A stretch of DNA of 59,278 nt from Opitutales bacterium (GTDB lineage Bacteria > Verrucomicrobiota > Verrucomicrobiia > Opitutales > Oceanipulchritudinaceae): NCBI GenBank assembly GCA_007133065.1, contig SLNJ01000094.1:1-59278 (forward strand). The letters run 5' to 3'. Made by a program: the position numbers and the translations under genes. The notes under the pieces are model-generated. The model worked only from the letters and a program-made list of their open reading frames with translations, did no database searches and was not told the origin of the DNA. This document shows positions 18,088-26,890 of this stretch, piece by piece. The number at the start of each line of letters is the position of its first letter. The first letter of the stretch is position 1.

Positions 18088-18633
18088 TCACGCCCCCGCG
18101 TCGACGTTGAACAACCTCAGGAACAGGAAGACCAGGACTCCGGTGACCGAGACATAGAGCCATACGGGATAGGTCCAGCGGGCAATCGCCCTGTGTTGCT
18201 GCCACCGGCGCGTCGCCGCACATAACAGGGTGCTCAGGACAAGCGGAACCACCAGGATCGAGAACACGATGTGTGTAATCAGGATCGTGAAATAGACCGG
18301 ACGGATCCACCCGCCGGCGAGGAACGGCGTGTCCCCATGGAGGCTGTGGTAAACGATGTAGCCCGCGAGGAAGGCTGCCGATGCGACGGTGGCGCAGAGC
18401 ATCATCAACCCGTGCTCCCGGCGGCGACCGCTATGGATGAACACCAGTCCGCTCACGACGAAGATCGCGCTCAGCGCATTGAACCCGGCGTTCATCGCGG
18501 GGATCCACGCGAAGCGTCCCTCTTGCGGATCAGCGCCCCCGGTGTGGAAGTATATCAACCAGAAGAGAAAGGCATTGATCACTACGCTCAGAACGATAAT
18601 GGCGACGATTGCATGGCGCGTGGAAACAGGCAT
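18088..18633 (-). CDS. DUF420 (CtaM/YozB-like) membrane protein
   Basis: 181-residue protein with five predicted membrane helices and conserved histidines (YHSLHGDTPF, THIVFSILVVPLVL). This matches DUF420, a family that includes CtaM, needed for haem-copper oxidase maturation in Gram-positives. The start MPVSTRHAIVAI is supported by GGAGGG 5 nt upstream; the longer open frame overlaps promoter DNA of the divergent Nif3 gene. It likely belongs functionally with Sco and the FixH-like protein about 25 kb away. No oxidase subunit genes are in the window. Confidence 0.8.
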   Translation of the reverse strand: MPVSTRHAIVAIIVLSVVINAFLFWLIYFHTGGADPQEGRFAWIPAMNAGFNALSAIFVVSGLVFIHSGRRREHGLMMLCATVASAAFLAGYIVYHSLHGDTPFLAGGWIRPVYFTILITHIVFSILVVPLVLSTLLCAATRRWQQHRAIARWTYPVWLYVSVTGVLVFLFLRLFNVDAGA

Positions 18634-18764
18634 GTCCGCCCTCCACTTCAAGGATGGGAAGGGCCTGCGCAAGCCGAAAATGGTGTTCCAATGCACGGGA
18701 GAAAGGAGGGAGCACCCTCTGAATTCCGTTGTGCCGGCATGGTATTTTCGCGTAGACCACAAGC

Positions 18765-19517
18765 ATGGTCAACCTTGTCGATTTAGTCTCCTATTGCGAC
18801 GAACGGGTTCGTCGCGACGCGATCACCGACTTCGCGGGAGCGCGCAACGGCTTGCAGGTGGCCAACGACGGCCGGGTGACCCGGATTGGTGCGGCAGTCG
18901 ACGCCGGCGTGCGTCCCTTTGAGGCCGCGGTCGCAGCAGGGGTTGACTTTCTCATCGTCCACCACGGTTTGTTTTGGGATCCGCCCTTTCCGCTGACCGG
19001 AGCGAATCGTCAGAAAATCAAGATCTTGCTGGACGGGAACTGTGCGGTCTATTCGTCTCATCTTCCTCTCGATTGTCATTCGGAGCTTGGGAACAATATC
19101 TGTGTGGCACGGTTACTCGGGCTGGAACCGGAATCGTGGTTTTTGCCTGTCGAAGGCGTGCCAATCGGACTGATCGCCGGCAATTTGATGTCGCGCAAGA
19201 CGCTGCGGACGGAACTGCAGCGGCACTTCCGGGCAGTGACCGCAATCGAGTGGGGCTCCAAAAACCCGGGGCGGGTCGCGGTACTCACCGGCAGCGGGGC
19301 AGCCGCGGTTCCTGAACTGCGCCGGGAAGGGGTTGATACCCTCATTACCGGCGAGTTGAAGCAACATCACTACAACGTGGCCGAGGAGGAGGAGCTGAAC
19401 CTCTACTGCTGCGGCCACTACGCCACCGAGATCTTCGGCGTGTGCGCCCTCGCGAAGGAGCTGTCCGAAAAGGTTGACCTTCCATGGAGTTTCATTGAAA
19501 CGAATTGTCCCCTCTGA
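18765..19517 (+). CDS. Nif3-like dinuclear metal hydrolase-fold protein
   Basis: 250-residue member of the Nif3/YbgI (DUF34) family, which forms toroidal hexamers with a two-metal site; proposed roles include GTP cyclohydrolase-like or metal-chaperone activity. Metal-site motifs are visible: LIVHHGLFW near residue 66, YSSHLPLDCHSELGN near 105, and the C-terminal GHYATEIFG with the following Glu. The N-terminal NGLQVAN is also typical. The gene begins 131 nt from the divergent DUF420 gene and is followed 17 nt later by aroQ. Confidence 0.9.
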   Translation: MVNLVDLVSYCDERVRRDAITDFAGARNGLQVANDGRVTRIGAAVDAGVRPFEAAVAAGVDFLIVHHGLFWDPPFPLTGANRQKIKILLDGNCAVYSSHLPLDCHSELGNNICVARLLGLEPESWFLPVEGVPIGLIAGNLMSRKTLRTELQRHFRAVTAIEWGSKNPGRVAVLTGSGAAAVPELRREGVDTLITGELKQHHYNVAEEEELNLYCCGHYATEIFGVCALAKELSEKVDLPWSFIETNCPL

Positions 19518-19534
19518 ACATCGAAAGGGACCCA

Positions 19535-19981
19535 ATGAGTACAATCGGTATCCTTAACGGCCCGAACCTGGATCGGCTCGGACAACGCGAACCCGAGATT
19601 TACGGCACCGCCACTCTGGCGGATTTGGAGGAGCTTGTCCGCGTGGCCGCCAGGCCTCTCGGAGTCCGGCCGGAATTCTACCAGTCCAATCACGAGGGAG
19701 CGTTGATCGATCGGATCTCCACATGGGCGGATGCCGGCGTCGCCGGGATTGTATTCAACCCGGGCGCTTTCACCCACACCAGTGTCGCCCTGCTCGATGC
19801 CGTGCAGGGGAGCGGAGTGCCGGTCGTCGAAGTCCACCTGTCCAACATCTACGGCCGGGAAGCGTTTCGGCACACCTCGTTGACCGCGCGCGCTGCAGTT
19901 GCCGTGATCACGGGTCTCGGGTTCGAAGGCTACGCCGCCGCTTTGCGATTTCTGGCGGAGCGTCCGCGTAACGCGGTTTGA
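19535..19981 (+). CDS. aroQ: type II 3-dehydroquinate dehydratase
   Basis: Third enzyme of the shikimate pathway; dehydrates 3-dehydroquinate to 3-dehydroshikimate and works as a dodecamer. The 148-residue protein starts MSTIGILNGPNLDRLGQREPEIYG, with the flexible-loop Arg and catalytic Tyr in this stretch. QSNHEGALID, NPGAFTHTS and EVHLSNIYGREAFRHTS follow, containing the catalytic His and substrate-binding residues. The start at 19535 is preceded by AAAGGGA. The gene is followed by a bidirectional terminator. Confidence 0.97.
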   Translation: MSTIGILNGPNLDRLGQREPEIYGTATLADLEELVRVAARPLGVRPEFYQSNHEGALIDRISTWADAGVAGIVFNPGAFTHTSVALLDAVQGSGVPVVEVHLSNIYGREAFRHTSLTARAAVAVITGLGFEGYAAALRFLAERPRNAV

Positions 19982-20021
19982 GGCACGCACGTTTGCGCAG
20001 ATCACACCTTCGGTTCCGCAC

Positions 20022-20055
20022 AAATGCAGCGCCGCCTGCGAGGGGCGCTGCATTT
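20022..20055. terminator. bidirectional intrinsic terminator between aroQ and rpoN
   Basis: Perfect 12-bp inverted repeat AAATGCAGCGCC (20022-20033) and its complement (20044-20055) with a 10-nt loop and A/T ends on both sides. It lies between the convergent aroQ and rpoN genes and could end transcription from either side. A second palindrome, GCCGGCAG-TC-CTGCCGGC (20101-20118), sits just beyond the rpoN stop. Confidence 0.75.
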
Positions 20056-20121
20056 CAGAACGAGTCGCGCTGCCCGCGGTATCTATCCGTCGTGCGCGAA
20101 GCCGGCAGTCCTGCCGGCGGA

Positions 20122-21582
20122 TCAATGGTACTGCCGTCGCAGATTGGTCGGCAAGATTCCGAGCTCCTCGCGGTATTTGGCGACAGTCCGGCGGGCGATC
20201 TTAATGCCGCGCTCCTTCAGGATGTTGACGATCTGCTGATCGCTGCACGGTTTCTCCGGATTCTCGTTCTCGACGATCCGGGCGATTATATCCTTAACTG
20301 AGGTGTTGGAGTGCGATTTGCCGTCGCCTCCCTGATATCCGGGCGTAAAGAAGTACTTGAACGGGAATACACCGTGCGGGGTGTCGATATACTTGCTAGC
20401 GATCGCGCGCGACACCGTGGTCTCGTGAACGCCCACGGATTCGGCGATCTCGTTCATCGTCAGCGGGCGGAGTTCAGATACGCCGTGCTCGAAGAAATCA
20501 CGCTGAAACGCGAGCAATTCCCGGGTGATCCGTTCAATCGTCTGCTGGCGCTGTTCAATCGCGCTGATAAGAAATCGTCCATTGCGGAACTGGGTCCGGA
20601 TATACTCCCGTTCCTTCCCGGAAATCCGGCCCTGTGCGATCATCCGTTTGTACGTATCCGACAGTCTGAGCCTTGGGATGTACTCGTTGTTCAGATGCAC
20701 CTGCCACTCCCCGTCCTCCTTGAACACAGTGACATCCGGTACGACGACCTGGTTGCTGTCCGCGTTGAACTGGCGTCCCGGCGCCGGGTCGAGGGATGCG
20801 ATCTCCTCGACTGCTTTCAGGACCTCATCGTTGCCGGCGCCGGTGCGACGCGCAATCTCCGGAATCCTGCGGCGCAGCAACAGGTCGAAGTGATCGCAGA
20901 TTATTCGCTCGGCCAGATTGGTGTTTTGCGGCTGCTGCCGCAATTGCAGAATGAGACACTCCCTTAAGTCCTCCGCGCCGATACCGGCCGGTTCGAGCGT
21001 CTTCAGGCAGCCATGCGCCTCCTGAAGATCCTCAAGGGCCAATCCGGAAGCCAGCGCGATATCCGAGAGGCTCGTGGTCAGGAATCCGTGCTCGTCCAGG
21101 CTGCCCACGAGGTACTCCATGGCGCTGAGTGCGCCGGGCGAGATATCTGTCAGCTTTGCCTGGCGCATGAGGTGATCCTCGAGCGAGGCCTCGCTCGTCA
21201 ACGAATCGAAAAAGTGCCGGCGACGTTCGTCGTCGTCAGGCGTATAGGGATTCTGTTGCGCCTCCTCGGAGAACTGCTCCCGCCAGTCCTCTTTCATCTG
21301 GTTGAGTACCGTGAAGTCCGAATCGTCAAACATCAGTTCCTCGCGGCCATTCTGCCCTTCCTCTCCCGATTCCTCGGCGCCGTCATCCTCCCGGCTCGAT
21401 TCGAGGCTCACACCGTCCATGGGAAGCTCTTCCAGTGTCGGATTGTTCTGGAGCTCCTCGAGAATGACGTTGCGCAGATCGATCGTCGGCACCTGAAGGA
21501 TCTTCAGCGATTGCCGCAATTGTGGCGCGAGCGCAAGCGTCTGCGTCTGCTTTTGAAGCTGTTGAAAGGATTGCACACTCAT
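20122..21582 (-). CDS. rpoN: RNA polymerase sigma-54 factor
   Basis: Sigma-54, which directs RNA polymerase to -24/-12 promoters and needs AAA+ activators to open them. The 486-residue protein shows the Gln/Leu-rich activator-interacting region I (LALAPQLRQSLKILQVPT, about 17-34), an acidic region II (about 55-85), the core-binding domain, the helix-turn-helix region (LTMNEIAESVGVHETTVSRA) and the RpoN box ARRTVAKYRE at 463-472. It begins 5 nt after the Ser/Thr kinase, so they form one unit. No sigma-54 activator gene is in the window. Confidence 0.97.
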   Translation of the reverse strand: MSVQSFQQLQKQTQTLALAPQLRQSLKILQVPTIDLRNVILEELQNNPTLEELPMDGVSLESSREDDGAEESGEEGQNGREELMFDDSDFTVLNQMKEDWREQFSEEAQQNPYTPDDDERRRHFFDSLTSEASLEDHLMRQAKLTDISPGALSAMEYLVGSLDEHGFLTTSLSDIALASGLALEDLQEAHGCLKTLEPAGIGAEDLRECLILQLRQQPQNTNLAERIICDHFDLLLRRRIPEIARRTGAGNDEVLKAVEEIASLDPAPGRQFNADSNQVVVPDVTVFKEDGEWQVHLNNEYIPRLRLSDTYKRMIAQGRISGKEREYIRTQFRNGRFLISAIEQRQQTIERITRELLAFQRDFFEHGVSELRPLTMNEIAESVGVHETTVSRAIASKYIDTPHGVFPFKYFFTPGYQGGDGKSHSNTSVKDIIARIVENENPEKPCSDQQIVNILKERGIKIARRTVAKYREELGILPTNLRRQYH

Positions 21583-21587
21583 GGGAA

Positions 21588-22592
21588 TCAGCCATCGGTG
21601 CGGGGATACGAGCGGGAGCCGGCGTACTCGGCGTAGCGTGAATCCTCCCAGAACGTTTGTCCGGGAGCGAATACCTCCGCGAGGTATGCGGCCAGCTTTT
21701 CGGTGGTGGGGCCGTAATGGTCACTGTAGAGGTAAACTTCGAGAGCGTGGAGCATCTCGCCTGCGGTTTGAAAGCGTTTGTCGCGGTCGCGTTCCAGTGC
21801 TTTCCGAAGCATTTCATCGAGATCGTCGTCGACTTCGTCGCGTAACGTCCGGAAATCCGGGAGATCCATTTCCAGGATTCTCTTCCGTGTTTTTTCCGGT
21901 TCCGTTGCTTCAAAGATGTTCTCACCAAGAATCAATTCGTTCAAGATAATCCCGCAGCAGAAGAGATCGGCGCGGGCATCGGTAACCTCACGCCGCGCCT
22001 GTTCGGGAGAGAGGTATTCATCTTTGCCGGCGATCACCTCGCCTTCTTTGTTGTACATCAGGTTGAGTGCCTTTGCGATTCCAAAGTCGGTCACCTTCAC
22101 GTCACCCTCGTAACTCAACATAATGTTGCGCGGGTTGACGTCACGGTGAACGATGTTCAACAGCTGATCGTTGCGATCGCGCTTGGCGTGCGCGTAGGCG
22201 AGGCCCCGACAAATCCGTGAGATAACGAAGACCGCCATTTCCAGAGGGATCGGAATGCCGAGGTAGCGATGCTGGAGGATGAACTCCTCGAGGTTCACCC
22301 CGTTGACGAACTCCATGACAATGAAGTATTGGTTACCGGCCTCGCCGAGGTGGTAGGTCTGCACGATGCAGGTATGGATGAGGTCGGAGACAAGGCGGGC
22401 CTCTCCCACGAAGTTGTTGCGAAACTCGGGAATCGCCGAATACTCCTCTCGGATGATCTTGATGGCGACGATCTTGTCGAATCCGCCAACCCCCTTCTGC
22501 CGCGCCTCATAAACCACGCCCATTCCCCCTTCGGCGATCGGACGCAGAAGCTCGTAGTCGATTCGTCCTGAAATGTTTCGGCCGGGAGGCAT
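21588..22592 (-). CDS. Ser/Thr protein kinase (Hanks type), rpoN partner
   Basis: Cytosolic eukaryotic-like kinase of 334 residues without a membrane helix. The catalytic elements are complete: glycine loop [16 protein letters not shown] lysine, catalytic HRDVNPRN (a variant of HRDLKPEN) and [10 protein letters not shown]. The activation segment leads to SPEQARRE in place of the common APE region. A helical tail of about 60 residues follows the kinase fold. ATG 22592 is used; a TTG three codons upstream is possible. The 5-nt gap to rpoN suggests that the kinase acts on, or is co-regulated with, sigma-54-dependent functions. The divergent IscA-type gene starts 109 nt away. Confidence 0.9.
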   Translation of the reverse strand: MPPGRNISGRIDYELLRPIAEGGMGVVYEARQKGVGGFDKIVAIKIIREEYSAIPEFRNNFVGEARLVSDLIHTCIVQTYHLGEAGNQYFIVMEFVNGVNLEEFILQHRYLGIPIPLEMAVFVISRICRGLAYAHAKRDRNDQLLNIVHRDVNPRNIMLSYEGDVKVTDFGIAKALNLMYNKEGEVIAGKDEYLSPEQARREVTDARADLFCCGIILNELILGENIFEATEPEKTRKRILEMDLPDFRTLRDEVDDDLDEMLRKALERDRDKRFQTAGEMLHALEVYLYSDHYGPTTEKLAAYLAEVFAPGQTFWEDSRYAEYAGSRSYPRTDG

Positions 22593-22701
22593 CTTCTGCA
22601 ATCATGGCTCGATTCGCATGGGATACGCAAGGGGATTTCGCCTCTTGCGGATTCGGTGCGCCGTGTTTGACATTGGCCCGGGATTCGTGCAACTTCGGAT
22701 C

Positions 22702-23019
22702 ATGATCGAATTCAGCGAAAGCGCAGTCCGGCGCGTACGGGAGATGCAGCAGGAGCGGTCTGCGCCCGATCAGTTGTTGCGGATTTTCGTAACCGCGGGC
22801 GGGTGTTCCGGCTACGAGTATGGGATGTCCTTCGACTCCCCGAAAGCGGGCGATCAACGGCTCGAGAGCGGCGGCGTCGAATTCGTGATCGATCCGAAGA
22901 GCCTGGAGCGATTGCAGGGTTCCGTGGTCGAGTTCGACGATGGATTGCACGGCAAGGGATTCGAGATTCGGAATCCGAACGCGCAATCGACCTGCGGGTG
23001 CGGCCGGTCTTTCAATTGA
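22702..23019 (+). CDS. IscA/ErpA-type iron-sulfur cluster carrier
   Basis: 105-residue A-type carrier (HesB/IscA family) that receives [Fe-S] clusters and passes them to apo-enzymes. The three conserved cysteines are present: one in GGCSGYEY and two in the C-terminal CGCGRSF. The start MIEFSESAVRRVREMQ is the family N-terminus; the longer open frame upstream overlaps the divergent kinase gene. It is followed 30 nt later by msrB. Sub-type (IscA, ErpA or SufA) cannot be settled from sequence alone because no isc or suf genes are adjacent. Confidence 0.92.
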   Translation: MIEFSESAVRRVREMQQERSAPDQLLRIFVTAGGCSGYEYGMSFDSPKAGDQRLESGGVEFVIDPKSLERLQGSVVEFDDGLHGKGFEIRNPNAQSTCGCGRSFN

Positions 23020-23049
23020 ACCGTACGGTGCTCCCCGTATTGTTGCCGA

Positions 23050-23517
23050 ATGGTTGAGCGAAATCCCGATCGACGTCCCCCACCCGGAGCATGCGGGCTC
23101 AGTTCACACGCTGCGATCGGGGGCGAGGCTGCATTCGTACGCACCGAGGAGGAGTGGCGATCCGCGCTGACTCCCCTGCAATACCACGTCGCCCGCGAAC
23201 AGGGCACGGAGCCGCCGTTCCAGAACGAGTACTGGGATCATAAGAAAACGGGGACCTACCACTGCATCGGTTGCGACCGCCCGCTTTTTCTAAGCGAGGA
23301 TAAGTTCGACTCCGGAACGGGGTGGCCCAGTTTCCACGCACCGGGATTCACGGATAACCTCGCCACCGAAGTCGATGAAAGCCATGGCATGATCCGGACC
23401 GAAGTGCACTGCTCCCATTGCCACTCCCATCTCGGGCATGTTTTTCCGGACGGACCCGGCCCGAAAGGGCTCCGGTATTGCATCAACTCGGCTGCACTCA
23501 GGTTTGTCCCGGCGTGA
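23050..23517 (+). CDS. msrB: peptide methionine-(R)-S-oxide reductase
   Basis: MsrB enzyme that reduces methionine-R-sulfoxide in proteins. The 155-residue protein has the zinc-binding pairs CIGC and CSHC, the substrate motif [10 protein letters not shown], and the catalytic Cys in [11 protein letters not shown]. There is no convincing signal peptide, so it is taken as cytosolic. The first 30 residues are low-complexity and the true start may be an internal codon; family similarity begins at about [17 protein letters not shown]. It is downstream of the IscA-type gene and convergent with the TonB receptor gene. Confidence 0.93.
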   Translation: MVERNPDRRPPPGACGLSSHAAIGGEAAFVRTEEEWRSALTPLQYHVAREQGTEPPFQNEYWDHKKTGTYHCIGCDRPLFLSEDKFDSGTGWPSFHAPGFTDNLATEVDESHGMIRTEVHCSHCHSHLGHVFPDGPGPKGLRYCINSAALRFVPA

Positions 23518-23539
23518 CGTCGTTGTAGAGTCAATGGAA

Positions 23540-25669
23540 TCAGAACCGGCCCGACCACCCGGCGTTGAGCCAACGGGGGCTGCCCCGCGTCTGCAATCGA
23601 TCGCCGGTCCAGCCATCGAGGTAGTGCCGATCGAGTAGGTTTTCGATCGATACAAAGAACTCCCCTGCCCGTTCGCCCAGCCGGTGCCGGAGATGCAGGT
23701 CGATGACGGTGTAACCGCCGAGGCGGCGCGTGTTTTGATCGTCCTCGAAGACAGGCCCCTGGTACCGCCCCGCCAGGACAAGGAGGGTCGGATCGCTGAC
23801 CTGCCACCGCATCTGCGCGCTTGCCCCGTGCCGAGCGCTCTGGGGCGTTCGGTTCCCCTCGAGCTCCGTGGATTCGGGCGCGCGACGGATCCGCGCATCG
23901 ATCCACGCATAGGCGATTGAGAGCAGCAGCGACGCGCTGAGCTGACGGCGCCCTTCCAACTCGATCCCTTGATTTTCCAGCACAGCGAGGTTCCGTCGCT
24001 GACGATCCTCGCCGCCGATTGGATTCGGTCCGATCGATACATTCGCGATCGCTTCGCGCAGTTCCGAGTGGAACGTGGTTACGGTGAGGCGGGTTCTCCG
24101 GTTCGGTTCGAAATCCGCCCCGGCCTCGACACCCCGCAACCGCTCACCGCGCAACGCAGCATTGGCGAATGTGCGATCCGATCCGACCTGGAACGGTCGG
24201 TAGCGCTCGTTCAACGTCGGCATTCGAAATCCGCCGTAGGCGGCGGACCGCACGGTCAACCGCTCGCCCGGTTGCCACCGCGCCCCGACTCGTGGACTCA
24301 GGTGCTTCTCCCGGACCCGGTCGTACTCCTCGGATTCTATCGGCTCGCCGGTCTCCCGATCGCTCACGGTCAGCGATCCACGATCGTCCTCCCAGCCATC
24401 GATCCGAAGGGCCCCGCTGAGTTCAAACGCTCCCCACCTGTAGACCAGATCTCCGAATGCCCCGGCGTTGCGCTGGCGCCCACCCGCGATACGAATTCTG
24501 TCGGGGAATACCACCCACTCGCGCGTCTCGCCGCGAACCTGACGCCAGTCACTCCCGAGAGCCCACGAACCGTGATCTCCCAGACCGCCGGACGCAACGA
24601 ACGCGAACCCGCCGGAGTGCGCCGGGACACGGAATTGGTCGAGAGCGAGTGACTCACTGGAACGATCTTCGGAAACCGATGAAAAGGTGCTGGAATAGAT
24701 CGTGCGATCGGCGAATGCGTCCGCCTGCCATGCTATGATTCCGGTATCGTGTCGCAGTCCGGTGTGAACGCGCGCTGCCCGCGTTCGGTTCCCGGTCAAC
24801 TCAGTCCCATTGCCACGCTGTTCGGTGAACAGCGAGCTGCGCAGAAACACCTCGGTGCCAGGAGCGGCTGCCCAGTCGGCCCGTCCCCGAATCACCTGGT
24901 GCCGGCTTGTGGCGGGGATGTCGACCTCCCCGGCAAATTCGGAAGTCACCCGAATGAAACCATCCGTTTCGAAATGACGGGCGCCGATCTCAACCCCCCA
25001 ATCCTCTCCCGGCACGGTTGCAGCGACGCGAAAGCGCTGCGTGCCGCGTTCGCCACGCTGCACGCCCGCGCGCAGAATCTCCCCATCCGGATCGACCGGT
25101 CGGGTGATCATGTGGATGACGCCACCGAGCGCGCCACTCCCCCAGTTCGAAGAGCCGCCGCCCCGCACAACCTCGATCCGATCCAGGTCGGCCAGGCCGA
25201 GCCGTCCCCAGTGCACCCACCCGCCAAAAGCATCGTTTAACGGGACCCCGTCGAGTAGCACCAGCGCCCGTCCGGCGCCGGAGGGTCCCACTCCGCGCAG
25301 CGTGGCTCCCTGTGTCGTCGGATGGGCCACGCGGCTGCTCGTTCTGCGAAACAGACTGAATCCCGGTGTATCGCGCAGCAGATCATCGACCATGAGCGCT
25401 TCCCGAGCCGCCATTTCACGCGCTCCGTAGACCATCCCGCCAAGAGGCAGCGCTACGGCGTGATCCACACTTCGGGCCACCGTCACCGTATAGGGTTCAA
25501 GCTCGATCGTTTCCTCCCCCGCCGGCGATGCTCCCCCCGCCAGTACAGCCCCGGCCAGCAAGGCGCAGCAGGCAGGCAGCGCATAAACCAGCACCATCGG
25601 CAAACCCGCGACAATCCGGAGATTTCGAGAATGACAACCCGAGCGAATGTCGTATACGTTTGCACTCAT
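23540..25669 (-). CDS. TonB-dependent outer-membrane receptor
   Basis: About 709-residue outer-membrane receptor for siderophore, cobalamin-like or other ligands. A hydrophobic export segment (MVLVYALPACCALLAGAVLAG) is followed by a TonB-box-like ELEPYTVTVAR, the plug domain with LLRDTPGF, GVPLNDAFGGWVHWG and IEVVRGGGSSNWGSGALGGVI, then a beta-barrel ending LNAGWSGRF with the terminal Phe used for barrel insertion. The start is uncertain: ATG 25669 adds a basic n-region; ATG 25597 starts directly at the hydrophobic core. The ligand cannot be told; no transport genes are adjacent. Confidence 0.88.
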   Translation of the reverse strand: MSANVYDIRSGCHSRNLRIVAGLPMVLVYALPACCALLAGAVLAGGASPAGEETIELEPYTVTVARSVDHAVALPLGGMVYGAREMAAREALMVDDLLRDTPGFSLFRRTSSRVAHPTTQGATLRGVGPSGAGRALVLLDGVPLNDAFGGWVHWGRLGLADLDRIEVVRGGGSSNWGSGALGGVIHMITRPVDPDGEILRAGVQRGERGTQRFRVAATVPGEDWGVEIGARHFETDGFIRVTSEFAGEVDIPATSRHQVIRGRADWAAAPGTEVFLRSSLFTEQRGNGTELTGNRTRAARVHTGLRHDTGIIAWQADAFADRTIYSSTFSSVSEDRSSESLALDQFRVPAHSGGFAFVASGGLGDHGSWALGSDWRQVRGETREWVVFPDRIRIAGGRQRNAGAFGDLVYRWGAFELSGALRIDGWEDDRGSLTVSDRETGEPIESEEYDRVREKHLSPRVGARWQPGERLTVRSAAYGGFRMPTLNERYRPFQVGSDRTFANAALRGERLRGVEAGADFEPNRRTRLTVTTFHSELREAIANVSIGPNPIGGEDRQRRNLAVLENQGIELEGRRQLSASLLLSIAYAWIDARIRRAPESTELEGNRTPQSARHGASAQMRWQVSDPTLLVLAGRYQGPVFEDDQNTRRLGGYTVIDLHLRHRLGERAGEFFVSIENLLDRHYLDGWTGDRLQTRGSPRWLNAGWSGRF

Positions 25670-26239
25670 ATGAGCGGTGATGAAGAAGTTTTCCGGATTT
25701 TCAAGCAAACAGGAGCCCTCCTGGAGGGGCACTTTGTTCTCCGTTCCGGATTACACAGCCCCTGTTTCTTCCAGTGCGCTCGCGTGTGCGAGCGCCTCGA
25801 TCACGTGACGCGGCTCGCCGAGCTCCTGCGTACCAGGCTTCCCGTCGACTGGGATTTCAGCACGGTGCTGGCGCCGGCAATGGGGGGACTGGTGATCGGG
25901 CAGGAGGTCGCGCGACAATCCGGCTCCCGCTACCTGTTCGTCGAGAAGGTGAATGGCGAGCTGGCGCTGCGACGCAACTTTCAGATTCATCCGGAAGAGC
26001 GCATCCTGGTAGTCGAAGACGTCATCACACGAGGAGGGCGCGTCAACGAGACGCTCGATATCGTCGCCGAACACGGCGGCGTGGCAGTCGGGGTGGCGCT
26101 GCTCGTCGATCGCAGCGAAGGCCAAGCCGCGTTTCCGGTGCCCTATGTTTCCCTGCTCGAGCTCAGCTTCCCGACCTACCCGCCGGATCAGGTTCCCGAA
26201 GAACTCGCGGCGATCCCGGTACAGAAGCCGGGAAGCTAG
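25670..26239 (+). CDS. pyrE: orotate phosphoribosyltransferase
   Basis: Converts orotate and PRPP to orotidine monophosphate in pyrimidine synthesis. The 189-residue protein shows the N-terminal GHFVLRSGLHS, the region VLAPAMGGLVIGQEVA, FVEKVNGEL and the PRPP-binding loop ILVVEDVITRGGRV. No Shine-Dalgarno sequence precedes ATG 25670; an earlier in-frame ATG at 25631 (with CGGAG 9 nt before it) is an alternative. The start directly abuts the start of the divergent receptor gene (CATATG at 25667-25672). Confidence 0.92.
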   Translation: MSGDEEVFRIFKQTGALLEGHFVLRSGLHSPCFFQCARVCERLDHVTRLAELLRTRLPVDWDFSTVLAPAMGGLVIGQEVARQSGSRYLFVEKVNGELALRRNFQIHPEERILVVEDVITRGGRVNETLDIVAEHGGVAVGVALLVDRSEGQAAFPVPYVSLLELSFPTYPPDQVPEELAAIPVQKPGS

Positions 26240-26293
26240 TCTGGAGACTTTAAAACTCCCGGCACCTTTTGATCAGGCCTCGACGATCCACCC

Positions 26294-26890
26294 TCACTCT
26301 TCCCCCTCATTTTCGCTCTGTCGCACGCTGAAGCGGCTCCAGATTGTGATTCCATCAACGCTGACACCTAATTCACGGAGCCACGCTGCGGTCTGGTGAT
26401 TGGAGTTATGAAAGAGGTGATACGGATCGTCGACTTTCGCAAGGGTCAGGTTCTCCCAATCCCTCACAACCATTTCCGTATCGAGGGCATGCCAGCGTAA
26501 CTCAAGGCGCTCCCGCAAGCTGTCGACGCGCTGCCGTTCCACGAGAATCCGTTCGGAGCGCACCGTACCGGCAATCTGCTGAAACGCTTCAGCCTGCGTG
26601 GTCCACGGGAGTTGACGCCGGGAGAGCGCAGAGGCGTTCGAAAAAAATAGAGCCCGCAGACCGCTGACGATGCCGCGCTCTTCCAGCGCGTAGAAGCGCC
26701 AATCTCCGAATCCATACTCGATCAGGCTTTCGCGACCCTCCGCGGGCAACGCCACCCGCGTGTGCCGGCCGTATTCACTGATGAAAACCACCTGCGGCTC
26801 CTCCGGTGCCGCCGGTGGCGTCACATGCCAAACACAGCCGTGCTGCATAACAACCAGGATGAACAGCGTCGCGATCCTGATCATCCTCAC
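26294..26890 (-). CDS. DUF2459-like lipoprotein
   Basis: 198-residue predicted lipoprotein: the signal peptide ends in a lipobox-like VMQHGC with Cys19. The mature part resembles DUF2459: ISEYGRHTRVALP in place of SNGWHTGIVLP, then YGFGDWRFY, and HNSNHQTAAWLRELG where the family usually has a CN pair (Cys replaced by Ser). The fold is probably NlpC/P60-like, and the missing Cys suggests loss of that chemistry. Its ATG overlaps the stop of the 1033-residue fusion gene by 4 nt, so the two are translated together and probably act together at the envelope. Confidence 0.7.
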   Translation of the reverse strand: MRMIRIATLFILVVMQHGCVWHVTPPAAPEEPQVVFISEYGRHTRVALPAEGRESLIEYGFGDWRFYALEERGIVSGLRALFFSNASALSRRQLPWTTQAEAFQQIAGTVRSERILVERQRVDSLRERLELRWHALDTEMVVRDWENLTLAKVDDPYHLFHNSNHQTAAWLRELGVSVDGITIWSRFSVRQSENEGEE

